From NCBI RefSeq assembly GCF_029278605.1, contig NZ_CP119572.1, positions 186,001-250,000 of the forward strand: a stretch of 64,000 bases of DNA. The letters run 5' to 3'. The notes beneath the pieces are model-generated. The model ran no database searches, was not told where the DNA came from, and worked only from the letters and a program-made list of their open reading frames with translations. The translations under genes were made by a program, and so were the position numbers. This document shows, piece after piece, positions 57,534 through 64,000 of the stretch (positions are counted from its first letter, which is position 1; each line of letters begins with the position of its first letter). This DNA comes from Cupriavidus sp. WKF15 (GTDB taxonomy: Bacteria > Pseudomonadota > Gammaproteobacteria > Burkholderiales > Burkholderiaceae).

Positions 57534-58370
57534 ATGACATTCGAACCGACAGAAACCCTGCGCGACCCGTTCGTGCTCTATGGCGAGTCCTTCGGCTCGC
57601 GCCTGCTGCTGGGCACGGCCCGCTATCCGTCGCCGGCCACGCTGCAGGCGGCCGTGGAAATCTCGCGCCCGGCCATGGTGACCGTGGCGCTGCGCCGCCA
57701 GGGCGCGGTGGGCGAAGGCGAGGGCGGCCAGGCCTTCTGGCAGATGCTCAAGGGACTGGGCGTGCCGGTGCTGCCCAATACCGCCGGCTGCTTTGCGCCG
57801 CAGGAGGTCATCACCACCGCCATGATGGCGCGCGAGGTGTTCGAGACCGACTGGATCAAGCTGGAGCTGATCGGCGACGACTACACGCTGCAGCCCGATA
57901 CGCTGAACCTGCCGGCCGTTGCCGAAACGCTGATCAAGGAAGGCTTCAAGGTGCTGCCGTACTGCACCGAGGACCTGGTGCTGTGCCGCCGCCTGCTCGA
58001 CGTCGGCTGCCAGGCGCTGATGCCGTGGGCCGCGCCGATCGGCACCGGCCGTGGCGCCATCAATCCGCACGCGATGCGCGTGCTGCGCGAGCGCCTGCCC
58101 GACACGCCGCTGATCGTCGACGCCGGCCTCGGCCTGCCGTCGCATGCGGCGCAGGTGCTGGAGTGGGGTTATGACGGCGTGCTGCTGAACACCGCCGTGG
58201 CGCAGGCCGCCTATCCGGTCAACATGGCGCGCGCCTTCGCGCAGGCCGTGGAAGCGGGCCGCACCGCCTACCTGGCGGGGCCGATGCCCGAGCGCGAGGT
58301 CGCGCAGGCCAGCACCCCGGTGGTCGGCATGCCGTTCTGGCACGCCGAAGGCGCGGAGCACCGCGCATGA
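57534..58370 (+). CDS. thiG: Thiazole synthase ThiG
   Basis: TIM-barrel enzyme of 278 residues that assembles the thiazole phosphate from DXP, dehydroglycine and ThiS-thiocarboxylate. Segments seen are SRLLLGTARYPSP, VTVALRR, the Schiff-base lysine in WIKLELIGDD, MPWAAPIGTGRGAINP and VDAGLGLPSHAAQVLEWGYD. Its stop overlaps the thiE start by four bases (58367-58370). Confidence 0.97.
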   Translation: MTFEPTETLRDPFVLYGESFGSRLLLGTARYPSPATLQAAVEISRPAMVTVALRRQGAVGEGEGGQAFWQMLKGLGVPVLPNTAGCFAPQEVITTAMMAREVFETDWIKLELIGDDYTLQPDTLNLPAVAETLIKEGFKVLPYCTEDLVLCRRLLDVGCQALMPWAAPIGTGRGAINPHAMRVLRERLPDTPLIVDAGLGLPSHAAQVLEWGYDGVLLNTAVAQAAYPVNMARAFAQAVEAGRTAYLAGPMPEREVAQASTPVVGMPFWHAEGAEHRA

Positions 58371-59503
58371 CCCGCCATGCGGTGCATGCCGCCAGCGACG
58401 GCCCGCTGCGCCAGGCCGTGCTGGAGCACTACGGCGAGACTTTTGGCGTGTCCGACCAACCGTGGCAGGCATGGCGGCTCGCCGACGCGCCCGCCGCTCC
58501 CTGCGCGCACGATGTGCTGCTGTCCGATGGCGAGGCCGATGCCGATGTGATCGCACGCGCGGCCGCCGCCGGCGCTACGCTGGTCGAGACCGAGCGCGAA
58601 GGCGGGCACTGGATCGATACCGTACGCTCGCCGATGGGCACGTGGGTGCTTTGCGTTCGTGCGGACGATGACCATGCGCATTCGCCGGCGTTCGTCGCGG
58701 TGCTGCTGGCCAGCCTGTCGCTGCATTTCCCCGCGCATGACGCGCTGTGCCTGGCGCGCGCGTGGCGTCCGGGCTCGGCCGAGTGGCCGACGGAGTTCGA
58801 GCGCTTCCCGCGCGTGCGCCATGCCGCGCTGGTGGCCCCGGAAACCGCCGTGCCGGCCTTTGCACCGTGTCCACCGGCGCTCGGCCTTTACGCCGTGGTG
58901 CCCAGCGCTGAATGGATAGAAAAGCTGGTGCCGCTGGGCGTGCCCACGGTGCAGTTGCGGTTCAAGTCGGATGACCCGGCCGCTGTGCGAGCTGAAGTGG
59001 CGCGGGCCGCGCTGGCCGCAAAGGGCTCGCAGTCGCGGCTGTTCATCAATGACCACTGGCAGGTTGCCATCGAACTGCACGCCGCCAGCGGCGGCGACAG
59101 TGGCATCTACGGCATCCACCTTGGCCAGGAAGACCTGGATGAGGCCGATCTCGATGCATTGCGCGCCTCGGGCCTGCGCCTGGGCGTGTCGACGCACGGG
59201 TATGCCGAGATGCTGCGCGTGGCGGCGATACGGCCGAGCTACCTCGCGCTGGGGGCGATCTTTCCGACCACCACCAAGGTCATGCCGACGGCTCCGCAAG
59301 GGATGGGGCGCTTCCGGGCGTATGTGCAGTTGATGCAGCCGGTGATTCCTTCTCTGCTGGGCATTGGCGGCGTGAATGCCTCCAACCTGAGCCAGGTACT
59401 GGCGGTCGGCGTCGGGAGTGCTGCAGTTGTTCGGGCGATTACTGAGGCGGATGACGTAGCGGTTGCAGTTGAGGAACTGAAGCGGTTATTTGTGCAAGGC
59501 TAA
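58367..59503 (+). CDS. thiE: Thiamine-phosphate synthase ThiE with N-terminal ThiD-like remnant
   Basis: Joins HMP-PP and thiazole phosphate to make thiamine phosphate. ThiE is usually about 210 residues; this protein has 378. The ThiE barrel starts near residue 171 (ALGLYAVVPS) and has SRLFINDHWQVAIE, YGIHLGQEDL, STHGYAEM, LALGAIFPTTTK and LLGIGGV. The first 170 residues end in a stretch (SPAFVAVLLASLSLHFPAHDALCLARAW) resembling the C-terminal helix region of ThiD kinases, without the ThiD catalytic GTGCTL loop. A degenerate HMP-kinase domain is the best guess. A complete thiD lies nearby at 60556-61392. Confidence 0.88.
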   Translation: MTRHAVHAASDGPLRQAVLEHYGETFGVSDQPWQAWRLADAPAAPCAHDVLLSDGEADADVIARAAAAGATLVETEREGGHWIDTVRSPMGTWVLCVRADDDHAHSPAFVAVLLASLSLHFPAHDALCLARAWRPGSAEWPTEFERFPRVRHAALVAPETAVPAFAPCPPALGLYAVVPSAEWIEKLVPLGVPTVQLRFKSDDPAAVRAEVARAALAAKGSQSRLFINDHWQVAIELHAASGGDSGIYGIHLGQEDLDEADLDALRASGLRLGVSTHGYAEMLRVAAIRPSYLALGAIFPTTTKVMPTAPQGMGRFRAYVQLMQPVIPSLLGIGGVNASNLSQVLAVGVGSAAVVRAITEADDVAVAVEELKRLFVQG

Positions 59504-59655
59504 AGGCCGGGTGGGCCGCGACGTCTACGCACTGAGCGATCCCCACCCGCCCCAAGATTTGTGCGACATTCGCCCAGCCGCGGGAACCAAATCCGACCCC
59601 GCCGCTATCATGTCGTGCAGCTTTCCCGGCCAACTGCCAGCGTTCCAGCTCCATC

Positions 59656-60108
59656 ATGTCCAGCCCTGCCGTCCCCGAAATCATCCCCGCCGCGCCCGGC
59701 ACGCCCGAGAAGCCCTACTTCGGCATCGACGTCCCGCTGATGCGCTATTTCGGCCTGCAGCCGGAGTTGATTGAGGAGGACTATTGCCGCACGCGCCTGC
59801 CGGCGCACCCGCAGCTCGTGAACAGCCGCGGCGACGTGCATGGCGGTACGCTGATGGCGACGCTGGACTTCACGCTGAGCGGCGCGGCGCGCTCGCACGC
59901 GCCCACGGAAACCGGCGTGATCACGATCGATATGTCCACGCATTTCCTGGCCGCGGCGCGTGGCGAGCTGACGCTCGAGGCCCGCTGCATGCGCCGTGGC
60001 GCGCGCATTGCCTTCTGCGAAGGCGAAGTGAAGGACGCCTCGGGCACGGTGGTGTGCGTCGCGCGCGCGGCGTTCAAGCTGGTGCCGCTGTCCAGCGGCG
60101 GCAACTGA
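59656..60108 (+). CDS. PaaI-family hotdog thioesterase
   Basis: Hotdog thioesterase of 150 residues. LVNSRGDVHGGTLMATLDFT is the PaaI-type helix with the HGG active-site loop, followed by TIDMSTHFLAAARGELTLEA and GTVVCVARAAFKLV. Substrate unknown. It begins 152 bases after thiE with no terminator I can identify, so read-through from the thi operon is possible. It converges with the PGDYG gene, one base apart. Confidence 0.85.
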   Translation: MSSPAVPEIIPAAPGTPEKPYFGIDVPLMRYFGLQPELIEEDYCRTRLPAHPQLVNSRGDVHGGTLMATLDFTLSGAARSHAPTETGVITIDMSTHFLAAARGELTLEARCMRRGARIAFCEGEVKDASGTVVCVARAAFKLVPLSSGGN

Positions 60109-60109
60109 T

Positions 60110-60544
60110 TCAGTCCGGCAGGCGGCGGTACACCGCCGCGAAACGCGCCTGCTCGGTGATGCCGTAGTCGCCGGGCGCGTATTGCATCAGCCAGTCGCCC
60201 GGCCTGCCGTGCAGCACGTCGCCGCCGTCGGAGCGGGCGATGCTGAATGCCTCTTCCATGCGCCGGGCCAGTACCGGCACCGGCTTGTTGCGGTAGGGGC
60301 CGTTCTCGCCGTGCGCGGCCGGCGGCAACGCCACATACTTCGGGTCGAAGCGTTCACGCGACACGACCCAGCGGTCGCCGGTCGCGCCGGTGACGATGGC
60401 GTCGCCAATGCCGTAGCGATTGGGTCCTTCGCGGCTCGCCAGTTCGCCGGCTTCCGCGGCAAACACCACCTGTACTTCTTCTTCTTTGACGTAGCGCGCG
60501 GCGGCGGGGTCCTCGCGCAGGTCGATGTCGTTCAGTTGCGCCAT
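60110..60544 (-). CDS. PGDYG-motif protein
   Basis: A 144-residue protein with no known function, named after a C-terminal motif: RPGDWLMQYAPGDYGITEQA. The N-terminal half repeats a related turn (NRYGIGDAIVTGATGDRWVV), suggesting an internal duplication. It lies 11 bases downstream of thiD on the same strand and is probably co-transcribed with it. Confidence 0.75.
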   Translation of the reverse strand: MAQLNDIDLREDPAAARYVKEEEVQVVFAAEAGELASREGPNRYGIGDAIVTGATGDRWVVSRERFDPKYVALPPAAHGENGPYRNKPVPVLARRMEEAFSIARSDGGDVLHGRPGDWLMQYAPGDYGITEQARFAAVYRRLPD

Positions 60545-60555
60545 GTCGGCTCCGT

Positions 60556-61392
60556 TCAGCCCAGCACGCGCGGTGCGAAGGCGTGGTTGAGCGGGCCGTT
60601 GCCCGCCCCGAGTTTCAGGCTGGCGCCGGCGGCAATCGCCTGCGCCACATAGTCCAGCCCCTTGCCAACGGCGTCTTGCAGCGCGTCGCCGCGCGCCAGT
60701 TGGGCAGCGATGGCGGCAGCCAGCGTGCAGCCGGTGCCATGCAGGTTCTTCGTGTCGATGCGCGCATGCGTGAACACGCGCACGGTGCCATCGGCGAGCA
60801 TCAGCAGGTCGTCCAGCGCGCCGTTCGCGCTCGCCGGACCGTCATCGTCGAGGTGTCCGCCCTTGAGCAGCACCGCGGGACAACCCATCGCGATCAGGTC
60901 GGCGGCGGCCTGTTCCATCTCGGCGCGCCGCGAGATCGTCCGGCCCAGCAGGTAGGAGGCCTCGGGCAGGTTGGGCGTTACCAGCACGGCGCGCGGGAAC
61001 AGCAGGCGCACCATGGCCTGGCTGGTCGCGTCATCCGACAGCGTCGCACCCGAGGTGGAAATCATCACCGGATCGACGACCAGCTTGCGGATGCCGTGGC
61101 GATCCGCCGCGGCGGCGACGGCCTCGACAATGGCCGCGGTGCCCAGCATGCCGGTCTTGGCCGCATCGACGCCAAGATCGCTCGCCACCGCGTCGATCTG
61201 CGCCGCCACCATCTCGGCGGGAATCGCATGCACGCCGGTGACGCCCAGCGTGTTCTGGGCGGTGATGGCGGTGATGGCGCTCATGCCGAAGCAGCCGAGC
61301 GCCGCGAACGTCTTGAGGTCGGCCTGGATGCCGGCGCCGCCGCCCGAGTCGGAACCTGCGATGGTGAGGGTGCGGGGTGATGTCGGAGTCAT
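60556..61392 (-). CDS. thiD: Hydroxymethylpyrimidine/phosphomethylpyrimidine kinase ThiD
   Basis: Phosphorylates HMP and HMP-phosphate to the pyrophosphate used by ThiE. The 278-residue ribokinase-fold protein has [20 protein letters not shown] at the N-terminus, [31 protein letters not shown], and the catalytic [15 protein letters not shown]. It is on the other strand from the thi operon and has no thi-box of its own. Start at 61392; the longer open frame runs into the SAH riboswitch region. Confidence 0.96.
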   Translation of the reverse strand: MTPTSPRTLTIAGSDSGGGAGIQADLKTFAALGCFGMSAITAITAQNTLGVTGVHAIPAEMVAAQIDAVASDLGVDAAKTGMLGTAAIVEAVAAAADRHGIRKLVVDPVMISTSGATLSDDATSQAMVRLLFPRAVLVTPNLPEASYLLGRTISRRAEMEQAAADLIAMGCPAVLLKGGHLDDDGPASANGALDDLLMLADGTVRVFTHARIDTKNLHGTGCTLAAAIAAQLARGDALQDAVGKGLDYVAQAIAAGASLKLGAGNGPLNHAFAPRVLG

Positions 61393-61451
61393 GTCGAAAA
61401 GTGGGCCGAAAAAAAGCCGGCGGCGCTTGTGCGAGTGGACGCCGGGCAGGC

Positions 61452-61457
61452 TACAAT
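61452..61457 (+). promoter_or_regulatory. ahcY -10 box
   Basis: GCTACAATACC contains TACAAT as a -10 box nine bases before the SAH aptamer, so the aptamer starts at the 5' end of the transcript. Confidence 0.65.
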
Positions 61458-61465
61458 ACCGCCAC

Positions 61466-61540
61466 TCCGAGGAGCGTTGCAACGGATCGTGGCGTAACAT
61501 GCCCTCCGCCAGGCTCGGACTGTCTTCAACGGCGCTCGCT
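61466..61540 (+). ncRNA. SAH riboswitch upstream of ahcY
   Basis: CCGAGGAGCGTTGCAACGG, then CCAGGCTCGG, then CAACGGCGCTCGC are the conserved blocks of the S-adenosylhomocysteine riboswitch, in order. CCGAG pairs with CTCGG as the outer stem. GCG with the CGC of CGCTCGC gives the pseudoknot. It raises expression when SAH builds up, and sits 124 bases before ahcY. Confidence 0.93.
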
Positions 61541-61663
61541 GATCCGTGGTTCGCACGGTGGCGAGTCGACCTATCCGCCCGCTTCATGCAGCATCCTGCA
61601 TATCGGGAGCGCGGCCTGATTTCCCGCCCGTCACCGTCGTCCACTCTTCACCGGGAGTGATAC

Positions 61664-63097
<1,434 letters not shown>

Positions 63098-63173
63098 TCG
63101 CAGGGAGACTTCCCTCTCCCGCTTGCGGAAGAGGGAAGGCACACCGTCAACAGAGTCCGTTCAAGGAGCCGTC

Positions 63174-63524
63174 ATGAGACTGCTGATCGTCTGGATCATC
63201 AACGCCGTGTCGCTGTTCGTGCTGCCGTATATCCTGCCGTCGATCCACCTCAGGAGCTTCGGCTCGGCGATGCTGGCCGCGCTGGTGCTGGGCCTGGTCA
63301 ATACGCTGATCCGGCCGATCCTGGTGATCCTGACGCTGCCGGTAACGGTGCTGACGCTGGGGCTCTTCATTTTCGTGATCAACGCGCTGCTGTTCCTGTT
63401 CGTCGGCAACCTGCTGTCGGGCTTCTCGGTCGGCGGCTTCGGGGCGGCCCTGCTGGGCTCCATCCTGTACAGCGTGATCTCGTGGCTGCTGTCCAGCCTG
63501 CTGCTGGGCGAGCGCACGGCCTGA
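63174..63524 (+). CDS. YvlD/DUF360-type small membrane protein (phage holin family)
   Basis: Integral membrane protein of 116 residues with four hydrophobic helices, matching the family often labelled phage holin 4 or DUF360. NTLIRPILVILTLPVTVLTL is its characteristic segment. No phage genes are nearby, so a lytic role is unlikely. AAGGAG precedes the ATG. It lies between ahcY and metF on the same strand. A hairpin without a T-run (TTCCCTCT with AGAGGGAA, near 63110-63137) stands in the gap after ahcY. Confidence 0.85.
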   Translation: MRLLIVWIINAVSLFVLPYILPSIHLRSFGSAMLAALVLGLVNTLIRPILVILTLPVTVLTLGLFIFVINALLFLFVGNLLSGFSVGGFGAALLGSILYSVISWLLSSLLLGERTA

Positions 63525-63584
63525 CGGCCATCCGCTGCCACGGGTCCTACCATGCGCGCCGCGCCAACGCGGCGCGCCACCATC

Positions 63585-64000
63585 ATGCAAGACCGCTACT
63601 ACAGCTTTGAATTCTTCCCGCCGAAGACGGCGGAGGGCGTCGAGAAGCTGCGCAACACGCGCGCCCAGCTCGCTCCGCTCAACCCGAAGTACATCTCGGT
63701 GACGTTCGGCGCCGGCGGCACCACGCAGCAAGGCACGCTCGATACCGTGCTGGAAATCCAGCGCGAAGGCATCGAGGCCGCGCCGCACCTGTCGTGTGTC
63801 GGCTCCTCGCGCGAGAGCATCCGCGCGATCCTGCAGCAGTACCGCGACGGCGGCATCCGCCATATCGTCGCGCTGCGCGGCGATATGCCGTCGGGCATGG
63901 GCGAGATCGGCGAATTCCGCTACGCCAACGAGCTGGTCGAGTTCATCCGCGCCGAGACCGGCGACTGGTTCCAGATCGAAGTGGCGGCCTACCCGGAATA
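63585..64000 (+). CDS. metF: Methylenetetrahydrofolate reductase MetF, 3' end outside window
   Basis: Reduces methylene- to methyl-tetrahydrofolate, the methyl donor for methionine synthesis. The visible 138 residues begin MQDRYYSFEFFPPKT, the family N-terminus with the catalytic Glu, then YISVTFGAGGTTQQGTLD and VALRGDMPSG (FAD and folate contacts). An in-frame ATG at 63552 would add 11 residues. It follows ahcY and the small membrane protein, so the SAH riboswitch may control it as well. Confidence 0.95.
   Translation, partial: MQDRYYSFEFFPPKTAEGVEKLRNTRAQLAPLNPKYISVTFGAGGTTQQGTLDTVLEIQREGIEAAPHLSCVGSSRESIRAILQQYRDGGIRHIVALRGDMPSGMGEIGEFRYANELVEFIRAETGDWFQIEVAAYPE

Noticed and set aside
63174..63524. 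Holin-like gene as a sign of prophage
   Set aside because: No lysis, structural, integrase or attachment-site sequence is near; the family is common in bacterial chromosomes.

Overview
The window looks like chromosomal DNA of a Cupriavidus/Ralstonia-type betaproteobacterium (Burkholderiaceae). Base composition is very G+C rich, and the gene set is typical of that group: biotin genes next to leucine catabolism, metX-metW, hslVU, slmA, a RegB/RegA two-component pair and a Kdo hydroxylase. The genus is inferred from this content, not from a search. Almost everything is ordinary core-genome sequence. The clear foreign element is one group II intron.

Layout. 1-7965 (+): end of bioD, bioB, a biotin-dependent acyl-CoA carboxylase alpha subunit (probably methylcrotonyl-CoA carboxylase), a GhrA-type reductase, HMG-CoA lyase and four small enzymes. 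7998-14852 (-): a zinc-limitation locus with a ZnuD-like TonB receptor, a DUF2946-like protein, two CobW/COG0523 GTPases, a cysteine-poor DksA and a Zur-like Fur regulator. Two matching operator-like sites precede cobW1 and zur. 15037-20203 (+): a fluoroacetate-dehalogenase-like hydrolase, a Bug-type solute receptor, hslVU and a DUF2383 protein. 20342-24080: YcnI and PCu(A)C copper proteins around a RegB/RegA-type pair. 24105-26841: small genes, a LysR/YdcZ pair and a sigma/anti-sigma operon. 27087-31786 (+): argB, a HAD hydrolase, slmA, then a SAM-II riboswitch with terminator ahead of metX-metW. 31798-36990: LysR/EamA, a thioesterase, AmpG and an M48 peptidase. 37054-41010 (-): argC with a complete 2.9-kb group II intron in its leader. 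41153-50193: xthA, pyrE, a patatin, PPK2, dapF, two lipid A acyltransferases, metK with a SAM-II-like leader, and a Kdo hydroxylase. 50345-53701: a GMC oxidoreductase and an AidB-like dehydrogenase. 53893-59503 (+): a TPP riboswitch and thiC-thiO-thiS-thiG-thiE. 59656-64000: a thioesterase, a PGDYG protein, thiD, and an SAH riboswitch ahead of ahcY, a small membrane protein and the start of metF.

Three parts of the methionine/SAM cycle (synthesis by metX-metW, activation by metK, recycling by ahcY-metF) each sit behind their own RNA sensor in this window, and thiamine synthesis sits behind a fourth. The most unusual items are the intron placed almost on the argC transcription start, a CobW GTPase lacking about 41 residues including the metal-binding CxCC motif, the shared putative Zur operator, the metK leader, a 161-bp long-hairpin repeat between dksA and cobW2, and a ThiE with an extra N-terminal domain. 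I found no CRISPR array, tRNA, rRNA or prophage.
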